64,000 nucleotides of DNA from Meira nashicola (GCA_001600355.1 BCJU01000002.1:2666001-2730000), one strand, 5' to 3'; positions 29,501 to 39,462 are shown, numbered from the stretch's first letter. Numbers and translations: made by a program. The notes: generated from the sequence alone by a model not told the origin.

Positions 29501-30332
29501 ACCTGCACGAGTTACAATTCTGACCGGTGGTAATATGGCTGGTAAAAGTACTACTGCACGTACTACAGCAACGGCTGTCATTTTGGCACAATTGGGTTGT
29601 CGAGTACCGGCATCTAGAGCTCGTTTAAGTCCAATTGATCGTATTGCATCTCGTATGGGTGCAAATGATCAACTTTTCCGTAATAATTCAACTTTCATGG
29701 TTGAAATGCTGGAAGCTTCGCGTATTTTGAAAGATTGCACACCTCGTTCGTTGGTGATTATGGACGAATTGGGACGTGGAACGTCTACCTTTGATGGTCA
29801 AGCAATTGCCTATGCTGTTTTGCATCACTTGATTGGACGAACGCGCTGTCTATGCTTCTTCTTGACACATTATACTTCTTTAGCACATGAATTTGAAGGT
29901 CGGTTCGGTGTTGCGAATAAACATATGCAAGTTTTGGTAGACAGTGAAATACGCGAAGTGATTTTTACTTACAAACTTGTTGATGGCATTGCTGAATCTT
30001 CATACGGTACTGAAGTTGCCGCATTGGCTGGTGTTCCAATGGAAATCTGCGATCGTGCAACCAAAATTTCACGTGAATTTGCATCTACTACCAAAGAGGC
30101 CGAAAAAGAGCGTATGCGAAAGATGGGTGATGCATTATCTGTGGCCACTTTGAGCGATTTCGCTTTAATCTTCAAAGCAGGATTGGGAAGAGAAACTGAA
30201 CAAGACGGTCAGAGAAAGAAAGTTTACATGGACGTGGACGAGCAAGCATTGACGTTTATGAGAAAGCAAATTGCAACAGTGATGGCAAGCCGCAGCAATG
30301 GAATTGAGAATGGAGTTAGCATAAGTGCGTAA
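26505..30332 (+). CDS. MSH6: DNA mismatch repair protein MSH6
   Basis: 1275 aa. Forms MutS-alpha with MSH2, and recognises base mismatches and small loops in the nucleus. The N-terminus starts with a PCNA-binding PIP box (QSTLFGYF) at about residues 17-24, followed by a disordered, acidic region with a PRRRAAVKRQ motif. The mismatch-contact Phe-x-Glu lies in GKFYELYEDDA at about 345-350. The ATPase has a Walker A (TGGNMAGKST, about residue 1007) and a Walker B with signature (VIMDELGRGTSTFDG, about 1083). Length and order fit the family. ATG 26505 has a good context (CACCATGCC); the upstream frame has only a TTG. No introns. Confidence 0.95.
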   Translation: MPPSSSRPTNSSSQSRQSTLFGYFGKPTSGPAPPSQRSVQQNTPGSKSIATKTSSNNSQPANVPTPPQSVQRNHGLPLQNSSSSNLMNVDRNNGGGNSSSPLRERSERTMSSTRNATKSSSMLEMTPPSSSPPISALPATDDDEDEEMVTRLPRRRAAVKRQVNYAESDDEFGLGGGQDDDDEKDQYNPESDRPSKKSRVEDSDDEFDDFIVPDEDLLEELERNALKSKRKKQQEATQLSKPSAKPSTSSASVASSAPIRRPMTGTSSATSLKANQNKSQSPTEEPYEFLTNPTDKDGNTPTHPDYDKRTLHIPKATYNTLTPFEKQFWDIKKYHNDTVLFFQKGKFYELYEDDAVIAHREFGLKMTDRVRMKMAGVPESSFTNFANKFLALGYKVGRVDQVETAVAMGMRKGGTMVGKGPATGGGNDNKIVRRELKHIYTNGTIVDADCLPDEMSSYCISIKEVIFDPKQNGPAGDKDDESLSLVPVFGICFLDASTAEFKMRHFEDDVSRTKLETLLRSSRIKEVLHEKGGLSRRTMRILKNTVAHDCNITMLKPHDEFLDAEQTLRKLNLVYNPIYQSDENAKKPLDTVEPVDATILPEAIQQIMDTPEALSALGAMLVYLTQLNLEKDICASRKFDIFDPATHQTCMLLDAQSLTHLNVLVNEQGDTQGTLLNLVNRAVTPFGKRLMRIWLLTPLAQIEAITARQEAVEALLGDSSFREEFDIFAKSLPDIERIMPRIYAGNCKSVDFNRVLKSLARVDENLQMFKERAGAFETGVIQALLSSIPSVSEHANDILSRCQSGDNFEPKQGHHELYDEATNHLNEVERSLDKELANAVKILKLTRDRVKFKDIGTNEIRQVEVPIKTKVPDTWSLVSQTQSVKRYYPPEVRQLVKQLKEGKETKLVAFKDFQASLFEQFQQNGDLFLQAVKGIAEMDCLVSLAKASYAMGEPSCRPEFVESDTAIVDFEELRHPCMASTSTAEFIANDIALGGDDEGPARVTILTGGNMAGKSTTARTTATAVILAQLGCRVPASRARLSPIDRIASRMGANDQLFRNNSTFMVEMLEASRILKDCTPRSLVIMDELGRGTSTFDGQAIAYAVLHHLIGRTRCLCFFLTHYTSLAHEFEGRFGVANKHMQVLVDSEIREVIFTYKLVDGIAESSYGTEVAALAGVPMEICDRATKISREFASTTKEAEKERMRKMGDALSVATLSDFALIFKAGLGRETEQDGQRKKVYMDVDEQALTFMRKQIATVMASRSNGIENGVSISA

Positions 30333-30518
30333 ACGTTTTGGCCTTGATTTTATGTACTATTCTATCGCTTGTGTTACCTTACATACACACACGTACAGAG
30401 ATATCTTTTATCACACTTTATGAAAAATGACATTGACATTTTATCTTTTTTTTTCTTTTGTTTTATTTGCTTGGCAGGGAACGAAATAGTTGCTCGAAAA
30501 GGTTTCAGGAGGTCGTTC

Positions 30519-31556
30519 ATGGGCAGAGGTAGAGGATATAAAGAAAAGAGCAAAGAAGATGAAAGCGATGAAGGATCGAGTTTGCCTTCCTTCTTTTCGG
30601 ATGAAGAAGGGGATGAAACGCCACCTACTTCATCGCAGAGTGATATGATGATGAAAGATGAATATTCTTTATCGCCATTCAAGAGAAAATCAATTACGAA
30701 AAAGAAGGCTAAATCTACTACTTCTCAATTACAACAAATGACGTTAGACTTAGGTCAAAAGATGCGAATAGATTGTGGTAAATGTGGTATGTCATATGAT
30801 CGTACATGTTCAAAAGACGTTCAAATGCATAACCGATATCATTCTACCGTGACGCAAGGAATGGAATGGTGTTTACGAAATCCAAACAAGAAAGGCAAAT
30901 TGATTGGAGAACACAAATTACCCAAATCTTCAATTGATGCATATACGATCGAGCATGGTAAATCTTGCGAATACGAAAAAGAAGTTCAAATTTGGGCTTT
31001 CGCTGTTGGTTCAAGAAAACAAGATCCTTCAACATTGAGCATTTTACAATCCATTCAAAATACTATGGATTCAGCTTTAGGTGCTGTATCCGTTGAGCTA
31101 GATGGCTCAATGCATCGTACTGATAACAACAAAGAAAGTCAACAAAAACTCATTGTTGCTGTTTGGCGAGATCGTGTGGTGGGAAGTGCACTTGTAGGTG
31201 AACTACCAACATCCGTTCATATTTATCGTATTTCCTCCGAGATGGAAAAAGCAGTAGTACTTAATACAAACGACAATCTGGCACCAGAAAAAGTTCCTTT
31301 AGCCGTTCATCGTATTCACGTAATTTCCACTCTTCGTCGAAGCGGGATCGCAAGTGCAATGTTAGATGCCGCATTAAATGATTGTGTATACGGTATGGAC
31401 AGGCAAGAAGTGATTCGTACGATCGGAAAAGATTTAAAAGCAAACACAATCGCATTTAGTCAACCAACAGAAAGTGGCAGGTTGTTGGCGCAACGGTGGA
31501 TAGTTGAAGAGAGTGGAGAAAGTGGCGATGTCTTAGTTTTTGAAGACGATTTATGA
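30519..31556 (+). CDS. ECO1: Cohesin acetyltransferase ECO1/CTF7
   Basis: 345 aa from ATG 30519. Eco1 acetylates Smc3 during S phase to lock sister-chromatid cohesion. Visible: a Ser/acid-rich N-terminus with a TLDLGQ motif that resembles a PIP box (QMTLDLG), the C2H2 zinc finger CGKCGMSY ... HNRYH (about residues 85-108), and the acetyl-CoA fold with HRIHVISTLRRSGIASAML (about 265) and IAFSQPTESGRLLAQRW. It starts only about 190 nt after the MSH6 stop on the same strand. A very strong 3' splice site (long T-rich tract then GGCAG) lies at 30440-30478, so an upstream exon with the true start or a 5' UTR intron is likely; the first residues are uncertain. Confidence 0.88.
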   Translation: MGRGRGYKEKSKEDESDEGSSLPSFFSDEEGDETPPTSSQSDMMMKDEYSLSPFKRKSITKKKAKSTTSQLQQMTLDLGQKMRIDCGKCGMSYDRTCSKDVQMHNRYHSTVTQGMEWCLRNPNKKGKLIGEHKLPKSSIDAYTIEHGKSCEYEKEVQIWAFAVGSRKQDPSTLSILQSIQNTMDSALGAVSVELDGSMHRTDNNKESQQKLIVAVWRDRVVGSALVGELPTSVHIYRISSEMEKAVVLNTNDNLAPEKVPLAVHRIHVISTLRRSGIASAMLDAALNDCVYGMDRQEVIRTIGKDLKANTIAFSQPTESGRLLAQRWIVEESGESGDVLVFEDDL

Positions 31557-31605
31557 TGTAGAAATATTGTATTTTATTACACATGTACGATAATAACACG
31601 AATGA

Positions 31606-33246
31606 TTATGATGAAGAAGTTGTAGCAGCAGCGGTCGTCAGACCAGCTCGACTGACAGCGTATTCTCTGGCAATCAGATGAGATGTATTCTCGACAAGAT
31701 TTAGCAAAGAAGTCATATCGTGCGTCCATCCATTCAATTGTTCGGCCACATCCTTCTTTTTCTCAAAGTTCACCAAACCTGCAGGACGATCGATTCGTGC
31801 ATGAACGGTATGATTGGTCACCAAGCCTGCCAAAGATGTTTCTGTTGCATCTTGAGAGAGATCCAACAATTGTGATAGTCGCGGTAGGGTTATCTTTGTG
31901 TAATATCTTGCTACTGTACGAATATTGTGCTCGACAACACGTTTGTGAAGTTCCTCCCAACGGTATTCACCCTCTTCAGACTTGTCGAAAGTTGAGGCGT
32001 TTCGCAAGATTGGGCTATATAGACCTTCAATTCCGGGCCATCGCATTAATTCCGGCGTTGTGAAGCATTTGAGTAGATTTTTATGTTCTGGCACTTTGTC
32101 AAGATCTTCCAATCGTTCAGTTCGTGCCATCAAATCGCTTTGCTCATTATCATACGGGCTCAAAACAAGGAAAACGACAATGTTACGCAATGCTTCGGCA
32201 GCTTTAGAAGAGTCTTCCTTGATTGGTTTTGTGTCATATATTTCGTGGTAATGCTTGCAAACGTCCAAAGTCTTTCTGTTATGTAGTGAAAGGATGATCA
32301 TCAAATCGTAAAAGCGTAGTTTCAAATCGGCATGTTTTCCTTTTGCAAAGAATTTCGTGTTGATTTTTTTCCCCACGATGCCCATTCGAGCCCAATCTCC
32401 AGCAGCTTTGTACAAACGCATCTGTTCTAGAATAATTTCATGCTTTTCGCGTCTGTCCATACTTCCAAACGTTTCGACGGCGAGATCACCTAACTTTTCT
32501 GCTGCTTCTGTCGTCTTGCCATCTCTTTCCAACATTTGTGCCAATAACAAGGTCGAACGCGCTCTTGCCACTTCAACAAAAATCTTTCCTTCTGTCACTT
32601 GTCTAATTGTTTCTACCAATTGCAACTTTTGTGCTTCTGTAAGTCCGTGATCTCCAATGCTCTTTGCTTTTTCCATCAATCTCTTTACCCCTTCATTCTC
32701 TTGTCCTTCACCCTTGTCATCAACATCGATTGCTTCTTTCATCTTTTTACGTTTCTCGGCTTTTTCAGCGTCATCTGCAGATTCGTTTTTCGCAGCTTTG
32801 ACGGCTTCCTTGGCTTTATCTTCTTTTGGCTTTTTCTCCAAAGTTTCCTCTCCATCGTCCTCCTCTTCTGCTAAGCGATCTTCTGGTCTTTTGCCTGATT
32901 CTCCAATTCCAGGTGCAAATAAGAAACACATTGCTGCTCCGACCATCTTGGTGACAGCTTGTTTTAATTGACCGTGTCTCTTTGAAAGAGCTGAAATGGT
33001 TTCATTTAATTGATCCCATGATGGTTGTGTAACACTTGGAGTGGTACGTAATAACAAAACAGCCATTAATAATAATCTTGAAGTGCTTGCCAAATCGGCG
33101 CCATTACGTGCTTTCTTTTCTAGTGCCAAAACATGTTCAAGTGCTTCATTTACTTTTCCTGATTTTGACAAAGATTCAACTTGTGATTCTACTGCATCCA
33201 CATCTTTTGTGTAATCAGCTTCTTGCTTTTTCTCTACCAAAGACAT
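31606..33246 (-). CDS. RPN5: 26S proteasome lid subunit Rpn5 (PSMD12)
   Basis: 546 aa. Rpn5 is a PCI-domain subunit of the proteasome lid. An N-terminal helical-repeat region is interrupted at about residues 125-190 by a Lys/Glu/Asp-rich insert (EEEDDGEETLEKKPKEDKAK), then the repeats resume (EGKIFVEVARARSTLLLAQMLE, DLKLRFYDLMIILSLHN). The PCI/winged-helix part near the end has VARYYTKITLPRLSQLLDLS and the closing helix (LLNLVENTSHLI). Usual length is about 440-480, so the insert explains the excess. It shares a divergent promoter with separase. Confidence 0.92.
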   Translation of the reverse strand: MSLVEKKQEADYTKDVDAVESQVESLSKSGKVNEALEHVLALEKKARNGADLASTSRLLLMAVLLLRTTPSVTQPSWDQLNETISALSKRHGQLKQAVTKMVGAAMCFLFAPGIGESGKRPEDRLAEEEDDGEETLEKKPKEDKAKEAVKAAKNESADDAEKAEKRKKMKEAIDVDDKGEGQENEGVKRLMEKAKSIGDHGLTEAQKLQLVETIRQVTEGKIFVEVARARSTLLLAQMLERDGKTTEAAEKLGDLAVETFGSMDRREKHEIILEQMRLYKAAGDWARMGIVGKKINTKFFAKGKHADLKLRFYDLMIILSLHNRKTLDVCKHYHEIYDTKPIKEDSSKAAEALRNIVVFLVLSPYDNEQSDLMARTERLEDLDKVPEHKNLLKCFTTPELMRWPGIEGLYSPILRNASTFDKSEEGEYRWEELHKRVVEHNIRTVARYYTKITLPRLSQLLDLSQDATETSLAGLVTNHTVHARIDRPAGLVNFEKKKDVAEQLNGWTHDMTSLLNLVENTSHLIAREYAVSRAGLTTAAATTSSS

Positions 33247-33645
33247 ATTGAATAATCAATCTGTCAGACGACGATCGTAATGGTGGATCAGTCGGATGGA
33301 GGTTTATGCACAACACGCGTCACAAGGTTAAGATGTATCTGGCTTGCGAAGCCAAACCGCCCTGCTTAAACTCAAGCTGGCCCATGCGCGTATCACTCAG
33401 GAATGATCCAGGCTATACACGTGATTCCATACGCACGCACAATTATAAGATGCTCTACGCGTAATATGAATAAAACTGAACGCGAATTAGTGTTGTTCTC
33501 CATTTTTGTGTTGTTCCACTTTTTTTTAAGGGATGTTGTTCCGTTCATCGATCAAGAAACGAGCATTCATAGAGACGACTGCGATAGATTTATAGGTACG
33601 AATGTCGACAAAACTTTAACATTAACACCTTCACCTTACCAAAAA
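33247..33645. promoter_or_regulatory. Divergent promoter of RPN5 and ESP1
   Basis: Two ACGCGT boxes lie at 33315-33320 and 33457-33462. An open frame from 33403 reads through to ESP1, but its Phe-rich content looks like a leader and not protein. No other gene is seen. Confidence 0.4.
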
Positions 33646-36600
33646 ATGCCAGCGAGGGTACTTCCAACTCGACAAGAGGCAGGTCCCTCGAACAACAGTA
33701 CCAGAGCAACATCTGATGCATCTTCACGACGGACGACTGCCCCTAGAATACGACCAGGACAAGCTGCTGCGTCATCAAAAAAGGATTCTACTAGCTCTAC
33801 TACAACTAGTCTGGCAGGTAGGACTAAGGTTGCTGCCTCAACATCGGCTCGTACAAAAGAATCTTTATCGGCTCCTCAAGATGCATTACTAGAAGATCTG
33901 TCGAAGCCATCTAGATGCGGATTGGAGCAAATCCAATCGTTGCTACTCGCACTAAATTCATCAACAGATATTTTGAAAGTTCGAATAATGCACAAAGGTT
34001 CGACGATTGCAACAGAGCAAACTGAAGGTGAAAGTAATAGAGAAGTAGCGAAAAGGGTTCTCATTGCAAAGCAAGTGGTCAATAGTATCATAAATGCTCT
34101 CAATGATCTTATCACAGCTTCCTGGAAACCGGAGAAGCTGTTGGAGAAGGATTTACTATCACTGAATCCAGCCACATCATCAACATCATCATCTCGACCT
34201 TCATCAGTAGAAAGTATGAAAAAACACGCAAGCACTTCTGCACAACCAATACAATCTTCACAGAAGCTCAAAACGCCATCCACCAATCTAAAGCCAACAT
34301 CAAAGTTGAGCGTCTCGAGTGCCAATGTGACGGCACTTTTTGATTGTTTTAGAATCGCGATTGAATTTCTGCTGCAAAAGTTGCCAAGCGAAAAGAGCAA
34401 GGAGATTGAAGGAATTCGTTTGAGCGTGATCCGTAAGGCAGTCACTTTGGAGTTGTTTGATATCGCATCATACGACTTGGAGCTGGTACGTACGTCTAAA
34501 AAGCTCACTTCATCACATCAGCGAGGCCAAACAGACTGTTTTCTATTGGAAGATTCTGTGTTGAGGGATATTCCTGATTCAAGTTCGGCAATAACGCTGC
34601 TCGAAATACAAAGTCTATCATTTGTCACAATTCTATCCCTCACTCCACAAAATAAAATTGGAAAAATGCTCGTCGATGCTGTAGAACACCCAAATGGTCC
34701 ACTGAATGCACAATGGAGGATACGAATAGACTTGAAGGACAAAGTAGATGCGAAATCGATTGATCGACATGCATACACTATTGAAAGGGCTATCTCAAAG
34801 CTCGCCTCTTCACAAGCGGAAGAAAAGCCTGAATTCAACTTTGCTTGCAGAAGTGCATCGTTGAAATTCCTCCAAAGCGTTTCGGATCTAGATTTAAACG
34901 CATTTTGGGATCGAGCTGCAAGAGTGGGCATCTCCCATTTCCGAGCAAGTGATGATGACGAAGGGAAATTCAAGGTATTTGAAGAAATAAATAATCTCTT
35001 TAAACAGCTGACAAAAGATGGTGAAAAGTACGGATCGATGTACAATCATTTACCACAAGACACAACTTCAAGCAAAGGATACAAGACTTTTCGTGATACT
35101 TGGCAACATCTTGCTCGTAAAGCAGGAAGCGTTTGTCATCGCCTGACATCTGAGCCGCTCCGTGCCGAAAAGGCATATTTGGAGGCTATTCAGAATATTG
35201 ATGATTCAATTTGGCAAAGTATAAGTGAAAAAGCATGTGAGATGCCCATTTACGATTTATTTCATCTCCAACAAATGAATGACAAAGATGGTGTTCGTAC
35301 TCCGTTACAAGATACTGGGCGATTGATCAAAGTGGTATTTGAATTACAAATATACGAGCTTCTTCGGTTTCAGAAAGAAGAAAAGACAATTTTCGATACG
35401 CTTGCAGAAATGCAAGGTGCTGCTGTTCAAGCTCTCCCAAGTATTCTCGAGATGTGTGTGGAAATACTTGATCATACCATTCATCGTGAAGAGGGTCCAA
35501 GAGCGTTCGATGCAGTCTTGACTCGTTTATTGGATTGTTATGATAAAACAACGATGCCATTACGACGAGCGCGTATTCTACTCCGTCAAGTTGAGCGTCA
35601 CTTATTTTATCCGCGTAAAGAGGATGAATTTGATGAAGCCAGAATAAAGATGGAAGAGATTGATTCGTTGTTGAGAAAGAATGAATACGGTTGTGATGTT
35701 GGATTAGTGAAATACAAATTTCAATATTCCTCAACGCTCAACTTGCTTTGGGTAATGTTGGACATGCGTCAATCACGCGATTCGGAATCGACCATCATTC
35801 ATCTTCAAAAAGCTGTGCATTTTCTGACGGAAGAACTTCCAACAGAGAACAAGAAGGAAGCTGTCAAAGGCGATGCTGGTCCGAATAGGATTCTGCGAAA
35901 AATCAGCGCTCCTCGGCAACTCAATGTTCGCGATCCTAAAACGCCCCCACCACGCCCACAAGAACAAAAGAATTACAAAACAGTCACAAAGATTGTGCAA
36001 AAGGCGGAGAATGTGAATCCACCACAGAAGGAGGGCCGATTTGATAATGCTGATCGTTTTTTACGTCTACTGGAATGGGCACAAGGTTGTGATGCAAGGC
36101 ATGGATGTACAATTGTGAGCATACAAATCAACAAAGTAGGTCGCCGTATCGCCAGATTAATGGGAGCAATTACAAACGACAATTACTTGTACTTTTCCGC
36201 CAATCTTATTACACAATACACATCTTTGGGACAACTTAAGCTCGCTAGCTTGATTGTCGATGAAATTCGAAGTGTCGAGCATGCTAATGGTGAAGCATGG
36301 GCACGCTTTATTTTAGCAGAAGCAGAATTGCAGAGTCATCTAGGACGTTTGACTGAAAGTATAATCACTTTTGACAAGGCAATTGATGTTTTGGAACATC
36401 TCGATCCGATCGAAAAATCAAGCGGTTTGCAAAGCGCCCTACAGCGTATCTCACAAACAGAATTACAAGCAAGCGCATATCGAACGTTCGGCCATATTCA
36501 TTTGGCGAAGGGTAATCTCACAGCAGGCTTGCAAGCAGCTATTGAGAGTGTGAAATTGTCGATGAAGAGCGGGACAATGTTAGCTCGCCTTTCGGGAAAG

Positions 36601-39462
36601 AAGAATGAGGATGAAGCGAATACTTCTCCTTTTGTAGTACAGCAGCAATATCAACTGCAAGCATCTTTGACTGCTGGGAAGGATATCAAACCAAGTTCCC
36701 AGCAAAGTATACGATTCTCTTCTCCTCTTTTGGCAATGCTACATGTTCGAATGGTGAAAGCGTTGCATGAATCATACATATTAGTTAGTAAGATTCATTG
36801 TATTCGTGGATCCGCAAGGGATGCAGAAGCATTTGCTACAGAATGTGTCGAATTTGATACACATGCTCAAACGCCTGCTCTTCATGCTTTTGCGCTTTTG
36901 CATAGAGCTTCTGTTAGGTTACGAATGGGTCAAGCACAGGGTGCTACTGATGATGTCGAAGCTGCTATTCTCTTGATCGATTCTCAACATAATACTATTG
37001 CTCATGCAACTCTGGCTTTTCTGCAAGGTGATCAACATTTCAAGCTACAGTCATTTGCCGAAGCAATGAAACAGTTTGCTAGAGGTCAAAAGATCTTATC
37101 AAAGATTGATACTGCATTTGAAGAGGAAAAAAGAAGTCCAGATGAGGTAATGGAAGCAGCATTACCAACTTTGAAAGCTTTATTGATACGAAGGCAAGCT
37201 TGGCTTTTGCATTTAACAGGCGAAGAAGAAAGATGTGAACAAATGTTGAATGCGGCAAAGATTTTTGGATTTGAACACGATGCTGGAGAAATGAATGTTT
37301 TGCGTGGTAAAGTCGCAATTCAACAAGCACTCACAAGTCTGAAACGAGACCCACAACTAGACCTTTTATCGGAAGCAACAATTTCTCTGCCCTCGGTTCT
37401 GAAAGGATTCGCTAATCGTAATCGACAGAAAGAATTTTGCTCAAGCCCACGCAAAAAAGAGGCAGGCAAAGCTGCATTCGAACATCTTCGAAACGCTTCA
37501 AATCTGTTTGATCAGGTGATTGATCAAGGCGATACTGCTTCTAGTACTGCATTACAAGAAGCACTCGTGCAAAAAACCATTTGCACGACACTTTTGGCAA
37601 CATTGACGTCCAGCATGGATACACAAGCTCGATCAGCACAATCTGATTTGGTACAAGCCATCACTTTGGAAAGAGAATTGGATGAAGTGATGGAGAGTAA
37701 ATTGAATGGATCAAAACGGTTTGGGAATAGTCACGGAGGATCTGCAAAGATGTGGCCGCGTTTCAAGAATGCGAATTTACCTTTGAAAAGCAGTCTCAAG
37801 AAAGTTACAATAGCCCAAAGCAAGGCAATTAGCACAGACGAAGATTCAAGTGAAAGTGAGCAAATTGATGCACCTTTTAAAGCACATTGGCAAGCATTGA
37901 AAGATCGTCGAAACATTCCTTTGCGAGAGGAGCAAAAACTTCCTTCTCATTGGACTGTTGTGTCGATCTCTTTTGCCAGAGAGCGGAATTGCATGCTCTT
38001 GACACGTCGAGATGGTGGTAAAGAAGGTCAAAGCAGTTTGTATAGTATCCCAATTGATCGACAAAGTCGGAGGGAGGGTGAAGAAGAGGAAGATTCATGT
38101 TCGGTAGATGCGATTCTTGAACAATTGCGCAATATTATTGCAGAAAGCAATGAAGCAACTCATTCGGCACAAAATCTACAAAGTTTAGATGCACGTAAAG
38201 CATGGTGGACAAAGAGAAGATTATTGGACACAAAATTGAAAGAATTACTTTCTGTAGTTGAGAAGACATGGTTAGGCGTATTTAAAAGTGCTCTTTTGGA
38301 AAGTTTTGCATGTTCGGATGAGAACAAGACTTTCTTGCAGACTTCATTACAAGCTGTCTTTGCTAAATCATGTGTTAGTCATTCGGCCAAAACACGGAAA
38401 GGAAGCAAACAAGATTTATTAACAGAGATTGATGATCAGATTTTGCAACGATTCTGTGCTTTAAAAGCAAGTGAATGTACGGATGAAGAGTTGGAAGATT
38501 TGGCTCATTATGTGATAGACGCTTATCAATGCAAAGGTATTCCAATTGCAGTGGATGAAGTGGATATGGACGTATGCGTGACTGATATTCGAGCAACCCT
38601 TGAATCTTATCAAACTCGTGTAGCGCAAGAGTCAAATCATGAGGAAGCAAATGACAATGATCACCATTTATTCTTGATTTTGGATAAAGAAATGTGTGCA
38701 ATTCCATGGGAAAGCATGCCGTGCTTACGAGGTAAAGCGATCTGTCGTGTTCCTTCTTTGGATTTCCTTTATGATCGTTTACAAATGGCACCAGATGGAG
38801 AATTCCGAATAGATTCTCAAAAGACTCGATTATCCTACGTTCTCAATCCAAGTCAAGAATTAATTCGTACGCAAGAAAGATTTTTGCCTTTTCTTCAAAA
38901 GAATGTTACACCTTCGATGAATTCCATTCAGCAAACGCCTTCAAGCCGAACACAAAGACCTTCATTGTTGGATGGTATGGATTATAGCGCACCAACAAAA
39001 CCAAGTTGGAGAGGAATCGTTGGACGTACGCCAATTTTGGATGAATTTGCACATGCATTAGAATCCAATGACATTGTGCTCTATTTCGGTCATGGTGGAG
39101 CGGAACAATATATTCGTACTTCTCGATTACGATCTTTGATGCGTTGCGCTGTGACGATGTTATGGGGTTGTAGTAGCGGAGTATTGAAGGAAATGGGCGA
39201 ATTTGAACGTTGTGGAACGCCGAATAATTATATGTTAGCAGGTTGTCCTGCATTAGTGGGTAATCTTTGGGATGCAACAGATAAAGAATTGGACGGGATT
39301 AGTGAAAATGTGATGAAATTGTTTGGTCTTATTACCGATGAAACCCAAACGAAAGGAGTATCTCTGGCTAAAGCAGTTGCTCAAAGTCGTAATGTTTGCA
39401 AATTACCCTATTTGACTGGAGCAGCATGCGTTGTGTATGGTATGCCAGTCTATTATCGATAA
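33646..39462 (+). CDS. ESP1: Separase (Esp1/Cut1)
   Basis: 1938 aa from ATG 33646 (AAAAAATGCC), or 2019 from 33403. Separase cleaves the cohesin Scc1 at anaphase. Most of the protein is a helical-repeat array (TPR-like units about residues 850-1150). The C-terminal caspase-like domain has the catalytic His in YFGHGGAEQY (about residue 1816) and the catalytic Cys in LWGCSSGV (about 1842), followed by the conserved GCPALVGNLWDATD block and a closing GAACVVYGMP. The N-terminus is Ser/Thr/Arg-rich and disordered. Single exon, which is long for a fungus. The later ATG is favoured because the preceding 81 residues are hydrophobic and atypical. Confidence 0.93.
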   Translation: MPARVLPTRQEAGPSNNSTRATSDASSRRTTAPRIRPGQAAASSKKDSTSSTTTSLAGRTKVAASTSARTKESLSAPQDALLEDLSKPSRCGLEQIQSLLLALNSSTDILKVRIMHKGSTIATEQTEGESNREVAKRVLIAKQVVNSIINALNDLITASWKPEKLLEKDLLSLNPATSSTSSSRPSSVESMKKHASTSAQPIQSSQKLKTPSTNLKPTSKLSVSSANVTALFDCFRIAIEFLLQKLPSEKSKEIEGIRLSVIRKAVTLELFDIASYDLELVRTSKKLTSSHQRGQTDCFLLEDSVLRDIPDSSSAITLLEIQSLSFVTILSLTPQNKIGKMLVDAVEHPNGPLNAQWRIRIDLKDKVDAKSIDRHAYTIERAISKLASSQAEEKPEFNFACRSASLKFLQSVSDLDLNAFWDRAARVGISHFRASDDDEGKFKVFEEINNLFKQLTKDGEKYGSMYNHLPQDTTSSKGYKTFRDTWQHLARKAGSVCHRLTSEPLRAEKAYLEAIQNIDDSIWQSISEKACEMPIYDLFHLQQMNDKDGVRTPLQDTGRLIKVVFELQIYELLRFQKEEKTIFDTLAEMQGAAVQALPSILEMCVEILDHTIHREEGPRAFDAVLTRLLDCYDKTTMPLRRARILLRQVERHLFYPRKEDEFDEARIKMEEIDSLLRKNEYGCDVGLVKYKFQYSSTLNLLWVMLDMRQSRDSESTIIHLQKAVHFLTEELPTENKKEAVKGDAGPNRILRKISAPRQLNVRDPKTPPPRPQEQKNYKTVTKIVQKAENVNPPQKEGRFDNADRFLRLLEWAQGCDARHGCTIVSIQINKVGRRIARLMGAITNDNYLYFSANLITQYTSLGQLKLASLIVDEIRSVEHANGEAWARFILAEAELQSHLGRLTESIITFDKAIDVLEHLDPIEKSSGLQSALQRISQTELQASAYRTFGHIHLAKGNLTAGLQAAIESVKLSMKSGTMLARLSGKKNEDEANTSPFVVQQQYQLQASLTAGKDIKPSSQQSIRFSSPLLAMLHVRMVKALHESYILVSKIHCIRGSARDAEAFATECVEFDTHAQTPALHAFALLHRASVRLRMGQAQGATDDVEAAILLIDSQHNTIAHATLAFLQGDQHFKLQSFAEAMKQFARGQKILSKIDTAFEEEKRSPDEVMEAALPTLKALLIRRQAWLLHLTGEEERCEQMLNAAKIFGFEHDAGEMNVLRGKVAIQQALTSLKRDPQLDLLSEATISLPSVLKGFANRNRQKEFCSSPRKKEAGKAAFEHLRNASNLFDQVIDQGDTASSTALQEALVQKTICTTLLATLTSSMDTQARSAQSDLVQAITLERELDEVMESKLNGSKRFGNSHGGSAKMWPRFKNANLPLKSSLKKVTIAQSKAISTDEDSSESEQIDAPFKAHWQALKDRRNIPLREEQKLPSHWTVVSISFARERNCMLLTRRDGGKEGQSSLYSIPIDRQSRREGEEEEDSCSVDAILEQLRNIIAESNEATHSAQNLQSLDARKAWWTKRRLLDTKLKELLSVVEKTWLGVFKSALLESFACSDENKTFLQTSLQAVFAKSCVSHSAKTRKGSKQDLLTEIDDQILQRFCALKASECTDEELEDLAHYVIDAYQCKGIPIAVDEVDMDVCVTDIRATLESYQTRVAQESNHEEANDNDHHLFLILDKEMCAIPWESMPCLRGKAICRVPSLDFLYDRLQMAPDGEFRIDSQKTRLSYVLNPSQELIRTQERFLPFLQKNVTPSMNSIQQTPSSRTQRPSLLDGMDYSAPTKPSWRGIVGRTPILDEFAHALESNDIVLYFGHGGAEQYIRTSRLRSLMRCAVTMLWGCSSGVLKEMGEFERCGTPNNYMLAGCPALVGNLWDATDKELDGISENVMKLFGLITDETQTKGVSLAKAVAQSRNVCKLPYLTGAACVVYGMPVYYR

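Noticed and set aside
30369..30518. N-terminal extension of ECO1 from 30369
   Set aside because: It begins with a TTG and includes a T-rich pyrimidine tract ending in GGCAG, which is an intron 3' end and not coding.
33403..33645. N-terminal extension of separase by 81 residues
   Set aside because: Phe-rich and unlike the Ser/Thr/Arg-rich N-terminus that follows; ATG 33646 has the better context.
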